This document shows positions 53,635 to 64,000 of a stretch of 64,000 nucleotides of DNA, in pieces (position 1 is the first letter of the stretch; the number at the start of each line of letters is the position of its first letter). The position numbers and the translations under genes were made by a program. The DNA comes from Ipomoea triloba (Eukaryota; Streptophyta; Magnoliopsida; Solanales; Convolvulaceae), in NCBI RefSeq assembly GCF_003576645.1, contig NC_044929.1, positions 2,807,946 through 2,871,945 on the forward strand. Direction: 5' to 3'. The notes under the pieces were generated by a model, which had not been told where the DNA came from, did not search any database, and worked only from the letters and a program-made list of their open reading frames with translations.

Positions 53635-55121
53635 ACCCCCCTTGCAATAACATGTCTCCTAGGTCACCACCAACTTGGAAAAATTCACCAAATAATTGCA
53701 TCTACTTTAATTCGTGGTTTAAATTAAATTCGCATCCTTTTTAAGGGGTAGATTATTGTAATACCCGGTTATTTTCGCTAATATTATTTTGACAAGTTCC
53801 TAACTATATCCTAAACTACTTTGCAATTCGCACACACTTTTTTCGTGCATGAGAGAGAGCCTCTTAGGCTTCTTAGCTATACATTTCAAACTCTTTAAAA
53901 AGTTAAAATGTATTAATACTAGTGCAAACCCATATACTTTTCCAATGTGGGGACAAAGATTCCTGCAAAGCCTTTCAAAACTCCATTTTCTTAACATAAT
54001 GATAACATACACTTTGAAAATAAATTTCTCATTCACCTATTATCTATTTTGTCGTTCTAAAATGATTGGCAATAGATGCAAGTTTATGTGTTCTCAAGTA
54101 CAAAATACTATCAATTTCATGGAAATCTCATCTAACCCTAAAAAGATTGATTATGACAAGCAACAAGTAAAACAAGTATCGATTAAGATGAATAACAAGA
54201 ATATATAATGTTGGTTTTATGACTTTTGAAAGTCAACGGCTGGCCAACACAACCATTAAAATAACAAGTATATCAGTATATGAGAATATAGAAAATATAG
54301 AGAATATGAGTATTGTATTGCTGAATATTGCTCTCTCTCTCTCCATGTACGTATAGGGTCTATTTGTACATATTTTGGGCCAGAAGCTCTACAAGGATTA
54401 GAAATCATATCCTATACTATCTCATATTAGAAGTCCTTGTTATATTGGGAATAAGGAGCTCAATCCTACTACATTATAAATAATAAGCCCAACTCTTATT
54501 ACATTATGAATAATAAGTCTAATCCTTATTACATTATGAACACTTAGCCCAATTATTATTATATTATAAATAATAAGCCCAATACGACTAGGCCCAAGTT
54601 AGTCATTCCTTCTCGTGCCGGATCATTGGCCATGAGCCCTAGTACACCATCCATCATATAAAATGCGGAGGAGAATATAAAATTGGACTAGGTCAAGATA
54701 GCACGACCAAATCAAGATAACGATCGAGTAGTATTCATTTGATGACGGATGCTATGCATTAACCAAAAAGAAGCATTTTTTAAGATCATTTTACGCTCTT
54801 AGAACACACAAGGACATTCTCATGACGCATAAGTGTGTAAACTAGAGGCGGGTGAAGCAAGCATGGGGAAGAATCAAGTGATATATGGATGCAATCAGCC
54901 ATCCCTAGGCATTAGTCAATTTGATCTCAAGTTTCAATTTATATAAACTATTATATCAGTGATCTTTATAGTAAAACAATGTAAGAGCCCACCACTTATG
55001 GGCTGATAACCTAATAAAGTAACAATTCATGAACAAGCTTTAGTGCTTAGCTTACACATATCAACAATGATTAAAAAAAAAAAAAAAAAAGCTTACACAT
55101 ATCAACTCATCATCACTTTAT
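53635..55121. other. Intergenic with 30-bp tandem repeat
   Basis: It holds the RNase T2 3' flank, a (CT)n tract near 54330-54343 and a tandem repeat at about 54449-54586. I see no gene. Confidence 0.65.
54449..54586. repeat. About 30-bp tandem repeat, four to five units
   Basis: Units of ATAATAAGCCCAACTCTTAT plus TACATTATGA type repeat with a few substitutions each. The context (AAGTCCTTGTTATATTGGG before, GGCCCAAGTTAGTC after) looks like a retroelement remnant. Confidence 0.75.
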
Positions 55122-55406
55122 TTACACACCAAGTTTCAAGTTTTCATTCATAATTTTCATTTCTTCCAATCTAAGCCGCTCTTTAACCTGCAAAATATAA
55201 CTTGTAGCCTTGAGATCCACATTCTTGTCACCATCGGGTCCATGGATATAGCCGTCTGAGCCAGAAAATGCCACCATTTTTCTTAATGATGATGATGATG
55301 ATGAAGATGGTGGTGGTGGCTCAATCTTAGCATCTTGGCCAGGCTGAGAAGGAGAGAGTGGCTTGGAACCCTTATACAAAGACATAACAAAATTTGCAAC
55401 CTCCAT
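55122..55406 (-). CDS. Small protein of unknown function, 94 residues
   Basis: Single-exon frame starting MEVANFVMSLYKG. It has a Pro/Ser-rich middle (PPPPSSSSSSS, residues 31-41) and a charged, probably helical C terminus (ATSYILQVKERLRLEEMK). There is no signal peptide or membrane segment. A TATA-like CTATAAAAT on the minus strand (plus positions 55491-55499) lies about 85 bp upstream, which supports expression. I do not recognise the family; DGDKNVDLKATSYILQVKER has the look of a conserved plant motif. A chance frame cannot be excluded. Confidence 0.55.
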   Translation of the reverse strand: MEVANFVMSLYKGSKPLSPSQPGQDAKIEPPPPSSSSSSSLRKMVAFSGSDGYIHGPDGDKNVDLKATSYILQVKERLRLEEMKIMNENLKLGV

Positions 55407-58086
55407 TGATATGATGATATGTTATCCAAAAGAAAAAGGAGTGAAAGAAAGCTAATTTAAATTATGCCAATTCCTTGGAAGCAGGTGAGCATTTTATAGG
55501 TAGGGATTGGAGTTCAATAAGTTAACTTTGCATACAAGAACATCAGTGAGCATCACCACTAATAATATTATATTGTATGGTTTCAGATAGAAATGAATCC
55601 TTTTTGGGTGGCTAGTGGTCCCTAGCTTGAAGGTATGATAAATTATGTTGTGGATACAACAATATTGAATTCCTTGTAACTTGGGAATTATTCCCTCATT
55701 TCTTTTTTGCTTTATCATTATATATATTTAATTAGAGATAGATTTTGAAGATTACTTTGGGAGAAGGCCTGTGTGAATGCATTATACATATTGGGAAATT
55801 TTATTTCCTTTGAAATCTGTTTGTAGCACATACTTAATTACAATATAATGACTCCACTCAAACTCAAAGATTTGGTGACACTGTTCCAAGATGTTGTTTT
55901 CTAAGGATGACGAATGACATGTCACCTTTTCGAAATAAATTTTTTAATATAATTGACCCTATTATATTGTACTATCAGCTCATTTATACTTTTTCAACCT
56001 GTTGAAACATAAAGAGTCAAGAAACTTGATCTCATGACCTCCCATATGGAAGAGTCACTACATATGCCATCTGAGCACAAGGTGCTTGGCATGTATTCAG
56101 TCTAATTAAGAAAGTCTGTCATTTATTTCCACAGAACATTTCACCAAATATTTAGGTGGTGATACATGACTAATACAGAATCAATCACTTAATTTGGTAC
56201 AGATAAGAGCCTATTGACATAGTCTAACCACAAGATTTGGATGAATATATCATGTGAGAGTTTGTTTGGTGAGACAATAATCCATATGTCGTATTGTATT
56301 ATATTCCGCAGCATATTCCATGGAGTGACCGACCATCCATTTTCATGTTGAAAATTTAATTTTGTCGGTTTGAATATCGACGCTAAGTTACGTTCCAATT
56401 TTTCCTTTAATTGTAATCTGAAACCACACATTTGCTATTGAGAAAAATGACACTATTATTTCTTCATGGATTATATACTTATAATTTTCTCTCTCTAAAT
56501 TATTCATATGTCCACCTCAGCTCTCTCAATTATTTTAAAAGTGACAATTTCTCTAATTCTTTTATGTTAAATGGACATTTTTACTCTTAAAAATAAGAAT
56601 AAAACATGTATTTTATTTTATTTTTATCCAACAAATTATTGCTTATATATGAAAATTAGAATAAATGCGAAAAATAGTACACATTATTTGTAAATATTAT
56701 AATTATAATTTTAATTAAGTTAATACTATTATACTAGTACCATTAATATTATAATTATAATTATTAGCACTAATGAATTATTTGTGTTTAAATCTTAATT
56801 ATGTCACTGGAATTAACTTAAAATTATAATTATGATATTTGCAAATGGTTATTGTTTTTTTTACACATTTGTTTTGATTCCCAATATAATCATCAATAAT
56901 TTGTTATAGAAGATAAATAAATGAAATATATACTTGTTTTTTTAAGAGTAAAAATTTCATTTAACATAAAACGAGGGGAAATATAGTGACTATTTTTAAA
57001 ATAATTGAGGGAGCTAATGTACATACATGAATAATTCAGGAAAAAACTTTTTTCTATAAGCATATAATTCATGGAGAAAAAGTGTAATTTTTCTTTTGCT
57101 ATTTATAAAAGCTTCTAGAATCGGTTATGACTATCACTAAGCCTTTGTTTGGCATGCTTAACTGAAAAGTTAGTTGAATAAGGGACAAATCACCTTATTT
57201 TTCCACTTCCTACATCGAGGGAAAAATGGAATTGGAGCATTAAGGCTCCTAAATTACAACATGTTAAGAGCATAATGCAAGTGTAAAAATTTACAAACTT
57301 AAATTTGTCAAATTTCATCAATGCAAAAAATATTATAAAAAGTTACATTAAGATTAACCAGTAAATCTAATGATTAGAATATTTCGTACATCATATATGT
57401 AGGCTAGCAGATGATATATACATGTACACTCCCATCCCTTTTCAACTGGTGGTAGAGAGATGACTTGATGGTATGTAGCAGGGCTTTTATGAGAATATTA
57501 GTTAGCATGTGCTAAATTAGTAGATATAAAATGAATTTGGACATCCTTTTTAGATACAATGTCACAAACAAAATATCATCGATCTCTACATACATAGGAT
57601 AAGCATCAAAGGTAGAGATAGAACAGTGATATGTAACTCCAAAATTATCATACCTCACAGTGATACATGTTAAAATATTATGTAGACTCATCTCATGTAA
57701 AAGAGAAACCAATCATATTACTTTAGTATTAATATCTTTCAGCGATTGAAATTGTAGTTTTTGATGAGTGTGACAAAACACAAAGAAGAGCGTACATGTG
57801 AGTTTGAAATTAATAGTGTCAATTCAATTAATTTAATATTATTAATAATATATACATATAAAAAAATATTCTCAACAATAAACTATTTAAAATGGTCACA
57901 AGCATCTTCCTTTTGCCTTAGAAATTAAAATAAATTCACATTTTCCGATCATTGATAAAAGTAAAAAAATTAGTTATATCATTGGGAGGGTTAGAGCAAC
58001 CTCAATAGATTAGGTTTCTTCTCCGATTCGTTTGTGGATCCCAACATTCACTATCTCACTCATGGATAGATGTTTTTATAAAACAA

Positions 58087-58133
<47 letters not shown>

Positions 58134-58663
58134 TTTAAAGTTTAAAACATTGGTTTTTCCCATTGGCAATGGCCATTAAAATGGTCAATTCAGAGTGGCC
58201 GCTCCCCAACAGGCGCGTAAAATATGTTCTCACCAGGCGATCCGCGAGAAGAAAATACGCGTCCTAAAAAACTTTTTATTTATTCTTTTTTTTTTTTTTT
58301 TTTCATGCAAGAACTTGTTTTGGCAGCAGAAAAAACCTCAAAAACACCCAACTTCCCAATTGTTTAAAAACCAGCTCAGGTTTTTTGCTTTTTTGCTTTT
58401 TTGTTTTTGTTTTTTGTTTTGTTTTGTTTTTTTTTTGTTTGTTTTTTTTTTTGTTGCTGCAAAAGCCCGTCAATGTGATATAAATTGAATTAAACACCAC
58501 CTAAAAGTAACTAGAAAAGATTTTGTTGTCAATGAGAAATTCAGCTAGTGAAAATTGAGAATGTACAAGAATAAAAACGAGAAGGGTTTAAGTGTTGTCC
58601 AATAATCCAAACTCTGAAGAAACTCAATTGTTAGGATAGAGCTCATCTGTGCTGGGGAGCCAT
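55407..58663. other. Intergenic AT-rich region
   Basis: It contains a divergent SINE at about 55935-56095, a degenerate copy of the USE-bearing element at about 57134-57290, a (TAA)n/(TTA)n microsatellite at 58089-58133, and T/G-rich low complexity at 58280-58455. A left MITE end (AGAGCAACCTCAATAG) is at about 57993. I see no gene. Confidence 0.65.
55935..56095 (-). mobile_element. Divergent SINE (family A)
   Basis: TTGACCCTATTATATTGTAC, TTTTTCAACCTGTTGAA, TCTCATGACCTCCCATATGG and CATCTGAGCACAAGGTGC align block by block with the inverted SINE at 59080-59254, with many substitutions, so it is an older copy. Confidence 0.65.
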
Positions 58664-61600
58664 TTAGGCATCTCCTCCGGACTTCTCATCTTCTGGATCA
58701 TATGGCAGCTCGTGCCGGGGCTTGTTGTACTTCTCCCGCAGCTGCTTGATTGGGATGAAATCACCCGCGCCATCCATCCCATAGAATAAGAACGAGGTAT
58801 AGGGATGATCAAACCTCTTCTGTACAGACAGTCGGAAATAGTATATTCGGTCAGATACATAGCGAGTTCAAGTTTCTACTTTCTGCAGAAAATAGCATTA
58901 CTTACTGTATCTTCCTCACTCGGGGCTTCTAAATTCTCTTCGGGCACTGAAAGATGAAAACACAACTCACGTGACCGGAGAAACATGCTTGGCAAACCAT
59001 AAGACGTCAACAAAACAAATGTATGATGCCATTCTTTACACGCTCAAATCCTATAAACTAGTAGATCATAGATTAACCTTTTGTTTTTTTGAGTAATATT
59101 GACTCTGTTACATATAGTATCTATCTATATATACTTTCTCAACCTATTGAAGCTCACTGCCCACGAGTCAATATCTACCACACTGAGGCTCGAACCCATG
59201 ACCTTTCATTTGGGAGAGTCACTTCATGCCACTTGACCACAAGGCCTTTGGCGCAGATTAACCTATTTAGGATGGAAGGTAGGATGCAAATCTTACCATA
59301 TGTAACTAATAGATTTGGATCTGCACGGACATCAACTAGCACCTGCAAATAATAAAGCCAAGATTTATATATCATAGTGAAGGTCAGAAAACCCCACATT
59401 AAGGAGTTTCGGTTTATTGGATGGCAGCAAACAGGAGCTGGATATGAGATGAAGGGTAGAATAACACCACTCGTATTCGTGACAGTTCCTTCCCCCTGGG
59501 GAAGCCCAAAACAAAAGCAAAGGATCCACGTCCCTCATAATGAAATCTCAAATATTTTTCTGTTGTTACTAATATCACTATTTGGTTATTTTCCTCAAAG
59601 ATGACTAAATTCATTGCGCATTGAGTTTTTCCTAAACTTCTAAGCATCTATTGTTGCTTAAACTAGACTGAAAGTAATGTGTCGTTTAACATGCATGCAC
59701 TACCAAAGTAGCCAGTAATTGGCAGATGCCTTTGAAAGTGGTTCTCTGCACCAAAAATAAATACTCTGTACATAAGTACGCTCAAGAAAAACCTGATAAA
59801 ATGGCTGATCAGGACCACGAGACAACTTTTCAATCTTGGCATTTTCCATCCATGAAGTCGATTCACAGCACACTGGATCCATCCCACATATTACACCACG
59901 ATATCCTAGAGTCACAGTACCAGGTTTCAGTAGTATTATGTAAAACTAAGAGCAATGGAGACAGCTTCATATAAAGTTCAGCAACAGTAGATCAAGACAA
60001 GACAATGTAACTTGCTAATGGGTATATTTTGCAGAAAGAAGCAGTAATTCAACATCGGATCAAATTCCCTAAGCGGGGTCTCAGAGGCAACTGAATACAT
60101 TTATATCATTAGACTAATAAATTCCATGCAAGCTATAGCTTAAGTGCTTAACAGCCACAGAAGGCATAGTATTCCACTCAGCAAGGTTCTAGGAAGCAGT
60201 ATTGGTAGCCATAGCCAAGAGAACCCACAACATGCAGGCTTTCGGTGTCACTTATGTCATTTAAATGCACTTTCTGCACTTGGTTATGCTGATAAAGTGA
60301 TAAGCAAACTTGTAAATCAACAATTAGTATATTCTGAATTTGACTATAGATGAGCACTTGCTTCAAGGAGGTTTCTGGTTAATATTCTATCGCATGTACT
60401 GATCAGAAATACATATATTTCATTATCTCAGACACGCTTGCACTAAACAGAATACCATGAAGTAATACACTTTTCTTGAAAGAATATAATCATTGCTTTT
60501 GACACAGAAAGTAAGAATGTGGAAACGCTAGTTAGAATTTCATACCAAAAACCTTGTGTTTCACTCTCTGACCCAAACGGAATGCATACTGAGCATTTTC
60601 ATATGCTTGGGCTCTCACTGAGGCAGCCAGTGATTCTGCCTCAATTTTGGATATTTGATCTCGTATATCAGCTGCCAAACTATAGTTTTCACTCTCAACA
60701 GCACTCTGCAGGTCTGCACTGAAAGAAGAAAAATTAAACAAGTAGTGTTCAGAAAGAAGAAAAAGAAAAGCAGACTGGAGAAAAGGTAAAGAGACACTGT
60801 ATACTCATAGTTCCTTGGAACATTACTATTCAGTAACAGTCAGAAGGAACAATGAAAAACAAAATTTGGTGGACATTCACCGCAGGCACAAGATGCTAAT
60901 AGCCATATCTTGAACTTCACTCTTTGAGGCTGATCCTAGTTTAGACTCCTGCTGTTTTAAAACTTCTGATTCAACCTGCAAACATCAAATAATCATGTTG
61001 AAATGCTAATCAATACTCCACTTCCCTCAGTTCCAATCTAGACACCGACTCTGAAATAAAAACAAAAGAGAGCATAGTATTTCTGCAATTGCCAGTTCAG
61101 AGGTTCATTTTACAGCTATGAACAAGCTGAAATTCGGAGGGGGAAAAAAGAAGTCACAAAACATTCAAGCAATAATCTTCAACACTTGTACAAATATCAT
61201 TAAATACTTAAAGAACTTTTACTAACCTCAGTTAGCTTATCCCTCAGTTGCTTTGCTATGTCATATTGTTCCAAATTCAAAGCATACTGCAACAAAATAA
61301 CATAATGGAGCTCGTTACATTTCTTTCAACACACCAATTGCTACATGGCCTTTCTTAAATTATATAACAATAGGATCAGTTCGTGAAAACCAGTTTCAGA
61401 CCTGAACTCGTGTTGCCAAATCCAGTTGGAAGAAGAACATCAATATATCCTCATTGGCACTCTCGCTACGCTCAATGCTGGCAGAGTCCTGATTGCCCCC
61501 TTTGAACAGCCATCCAGCTTCAACCCTCAAATTCCGTCCCCGTGCAATATCAATGTTTCTAACAAAGGAAATTCTTTTCCGATACTGATGCCAATCATAC

Positions 61601-61731
61601 TGACTTTCCACACCAAACACTACCGACCCGCCCTTAAAACGCCCAAAATAACTCCTCAAACCACATGTAGCTCCACAAACACCACAATATCTAGAATTTG
61701 CCACAGTGATTGGAGATGCCCCTTGAACCAT
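58664..61731 (-). CDS. CLPF: Clp protease adaptor ClpF, chloroplastic
   Basis: ClpF works with ClpS1 as a selector that brings substrates such as glutamyl-tRNA reductase to the chloroplast Clp protease. Exons on the minus strand are 61731-61402, 61286-61227, 60975-60881, 60718-60546, 59905-59793, 59342-59297, 58946-58906 and 58819-58664. They give 337 residues, close to about 330 in Arabidopsis as I remember it. The start MVQGASPIT follows the family; residues 1 to about 75 are the transit peptide. Then come the N-terminal domain (ERSESANEDILMFFFQLDLA), two UvrB/UvrC-type (UVR) helical hairpins (LEQYDIAKQLRDKLTE; SENYSLAADIRDQISKIEAE) and a YccV-like domain (FRLGQRVKHKVFGYRGVICG to HPYTSFLFYGMD). 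A 5' UTR intron probably separates 61778 from about 62219. An intron contains a complete SINE. Confidence 0.92.
59080..59254 (-). mobile_element. Complete SINE (family A) in ClpF intron
   Basis: AGATTAACCT flanks the element at 59070-59079 and 59255-59264 as a target-site duplication. Inside, on the minus strand, are the A-box region (TGGTCAAGTGGCATGAAGTG), the B box (GGGTTCGAGCCTCAG) and the 3' part ending in A residues. The intron lies between exons 59297-59342 and 58906-58946. Confidence 0.9.
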
Positions 61732-63720
61732 TTCTAGATGGTAAGAAACAGTCCCTTTCTCACACTCAACCTCAAATCTTTCTGCCAAAAGTACAACTCA
61801 ATTACTAATCAGCTTCTCCTGAAATCTATGCAGGGAAAAAAATTAATTAAATTACCAACTATTCGTCAAGATTCTTGCAGGAAAACCCCATGAATAACGT
61901 AAAACTTGCATTATTTCAGCAACCAGGATTCGGGTCGTCTTTACAATCAGATTTTTAGGATAAATCATTTTAAAATTCTGAAATAATTCATTCACAAAAG
62001 CTTCGAGCATCAAATTAATTACTCCCATTAACCCTATAATACGCATTGACAAAGCATTGTATATAGACAAAACGAATACTTATCATTAAAAAGAAAATAG
62101 AAATCTCTAAAAACTAAGGATATCTTCAGCAAAATCAGAACGAAAGTGAGAATTAAATGGAAAAATTGAGCATTTGCATATCAAATTGCTGAGATGAGAG
62201 TGAACTCACTGGCATTAAGATCAGTGCAATGAGAGAGAACGGAGCTTGCTCAAGTTGTTCTCCGCGAGTAGTGAATTTTCAGAGGTTTTTCTAAAATTTT
62301 GAGAAAATTATCGAACTATACGTGGATTTCTCACAGTCATCCACTTTTTTATTTTATTTTTTATTTGAAAAAATATGATTATACAATTTTATTTTTTTAG
62401 TTATATTCTAATATCATTATACATTTATTTATACCCAATACTTATATCCCATCAACAATAATGTGTGTAATTCCATCCCTACAAATTTAGAATCAACTAC
62501 AATACAAATTTACCTCTTCTAGCACTCTTGACCAAGAGTCTAGTGACGTATTAATCAAATGTAATCTGGAAAATTTAATATATCAAACCAAATAGAAAAT
62601 AAAAAATTAAATAGTTGATACAATATCTCTATGAAAGAAAACTCTGCAATATAAATTTTAAAATAAAAATTAAAGGCTTTATGCTTTCAAAATATACCAT
62701 TTTGACCAAAATGTGAGAATCTTGGAACTCGAGACTTCACCTTTTTAGAATGATAATTTGAGAGTAATAAAGGAGTAGACCTCAAAGGGGTGACCTGAGA
62801 ACACAAGTGCATTTAGTCGTTATATATATATATATATATATATACCAAATCCTCATGTGTTCTCAGGTGACCACTCTGGGGTGAACCCCTTGTTACATTG
62901 ATGTATCAAGCTCTTACTGAATGGAAAGATGAAGCTATGCCTATAATTTATTCTTTCATTATGCTTGTCAATTCTCATAGTCATATATATATATATATAT
63001 ATATATATACCCCACCCACACAATAATAGTCCAAGTAAACTGCTATGGTGCCACAGTGTTGTCATTCTATAACACCTCGGCCCCCATATGTTGTCATTTC
63101 TTGACATTATTATATAATGGAGTGATATAAACATTAAATATTTATTTATTTCTTTTTAAGCATTTATTGTGTGTAAACAAAAGAAAAATGAGTATCACTG
63201 CCCTGATATTAATGAATGGAATGGTTGAGTGAACGCCGGTGAATGACTAAGTTCAACATCTGGTGGCTAAGGGGATTAATGAATTGTTGAGCAGAGGCTT
63301 GAAGGACTAAGTTCATCACATTGGCTCTTAAAAATGTGACGATATAAAAAAATAAAATAAAATTGTGTCTTTGCTACAAGTTATACCTTTTTGGCGTAGT
63401 TGTAAGTGTTTGATCCGAACATAAACATTAGTACCAGTATTAGGTTACATTGTTGCTTGTCATAAATATTGTGCATATATTGATTATAGAATACTCATGA
63501 TTTGTGAAGACCGAATTAAAGATGAATATAATATAATAATGTATTTGTCACATTGTATATATATATATAGTATTATTACAACATGCATATATGCATGCAT
63601 GTAGAGTATATATACATCACAATATAGATAGATATTTTTTTTTTTGGGCATCAATATAGATAGATATATATACTTGTATGGTGTGTATAGATAGAGATAT
63701 AGATGAGAGTATATATGTAG
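61732..63720. other. ClpF 5' region and intergenic DNA
   Basis: 61732-62290 holds the ClpF 5' UTR with a probable intron. Beyond lie AT-rich DNA, (AT)n microsatellites at 62821-62844 and 62985-63009, a TRIM-like copy at 63225-63450, and GATA/TATA-rich sequence at 63540-63720. I see no other gene. Confidence 0.65.
63225..63450 (+). mobile_element. TRIM/LTR-like repeat copy
   Basis: GGTGGCTAAGGGGATTAATG, GCAGAGGCTTGAAGGACTAA, ACCTTTTTGGCGTAGTTGTA and AGTGTTTGATCCGAACATAA match, in order, the family seen at 35325-35870 and inverted in the TADA intron. Confidence 0.55.
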
Positions 63721-63915
63721 CTAGCAAATAAAACATGTTTGTTCAGGGAGCCTGCCAGTATATCTTAATTGGTTAGCCTTCTCCTTCACCTTCTGCTCTT
63801 CCCTTTTCATATTATCCTCCTCTTGAGCTTTTGCTTCTCCTGATATGCTTTCTATCCTTGCGATCTCTTCCTTGTAATGCTGCAAAGCTCTTGCCCTTTT
63901 CTCTTCCAATTCAGC
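63721..63915 (-). CDS. Remorin-like protein, last exon only
   Basis: Remorins are plant membrane-nanodomain proteins that sit on the inner face of the plasma membrane. Only the last exon is visible: 64 residues after an AG acceptor at 63916-63917, in phase 0, ending in a TAG at 63721-63723. The sequence is a charged coiled coil (ELEEKRARALQHYKEEIARI, EEQKVKEKANQLRYTGRLPE) that ends in CFIC. This matches the remorin C-terminal layout: helix, then a short basic and Cys-containing tail that is S-acylated to anchor the protein. The rest of the gene lies to the right of the window. The call rests on this short piece, so another coiled-coil family is possible. Confidence 0.65.
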   Translation of the reverse strand, partial: AELEEKRARALQHYKEEIARIESISGEAKAQEEDNMKREEQKVKEKANQLRYTGRLPEQTCFIC

Positions 63916-63948
63916 CTGCACATCCACAATTTTTATTTGTTTCACATT

Positions 63949-64000
63949 TTTTTTTTTGAATACTACTAACTCTATTACAATACAGTATCTGTTCATAACT
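63949..64000 (-). mobile_element. SINE (family A), cut by the window end
   Basis: A T run followed by TACTACTAACTCTATTACAA and GTATCTGTTCATAACT is the inverse of the SINE 3' end. It lies in the last intron of the remorin-like gene and continues beyond the window. Confidence 0.75.

Noticed and set aside
58195..58488. Phe-rich 97-residue frame
   Set aside because: It is a T-rich low-complexity tract read as coding.
61732..61788. N-terminal extension of ClpF (AERFEVECEKGT...)
   Set aside because: There is no upstream in-frame ATG; a splice acceptor lies at 61779 and an in-frame stop precedes the upstream exon. MVQGASPIT matches the family start, so this is 5' UTR.

Overview
The window is nuclear DNA of a flowering plant, almost certainly a eudicot. 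Genes have GT-AG introns, plant-specific families (DCL3, Dof/CDF, MYB-CC, remorin, ClpF) and plastid transit-peptide-like N termini. They sit in AT-rich intergenic DNA full of microsatellites, MITEs, tRNA-derived SINEs and LTR remnants. I cannot name the species; an asterid such as a Convolvulaceae-type genome is a guess.

0-20 kb is gene-dense. A Dicer-like 3 gene (+) enters from the left with only its C-terminal 1,258 residues inside. Next come the plastid tRNA-arginine adenosine deaminase TADA (+), a DNL-type zinc-ribbon protein (-), and a plastid-type five-bladed beta-propeller protein related to glycoside hydrolases (+). 24-27 kb holds a cycling Dof factor (-). 27-42.6 kb is mostly repeats, but contains a small secreted-protein gene (-) whose product is a tandem array of CLE-peptide-like motifs. 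42.6-46.4 kb holds a MYB-CC (PHL8-like) factor (+) and a RING-H2 protein (-). 46.4-52.2 kb is repeat-rich and includes a 690-bp element built almost wholly of hairpins. 52.2-64 kb holds an RNase T2 (+), a small unknown protein (-), the ClpF Clp-protease adaptor (-) and the last exon of a remorin-like gene (-).

The genes are independent eukaryotic units, not an operon. From memory, TADA/DNL and CDF/MYB-CC match two adjacent gene pairs on Arabidopsis chromosome 1 (At1g68720-730 and At1g69570-580), which suggests a conserved ancestral block now expanded by repeats. The observations I rate highest are: the multi-motif CLE-like precursor; a DCL3 with intact RNase III centres but an eroded helicase motif VI; an RNase T2 gene whose exon-intron boundary is duplicated so that two in-frame splice donors could give two proteins; and the serial-hairpin element that carries a U-snRNA-like promoter.

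Exon boundaries below were placed by eye from GT/AG sites, reading frame and family similarity. Summed exon lengths keep frame for every multi-exon gene.
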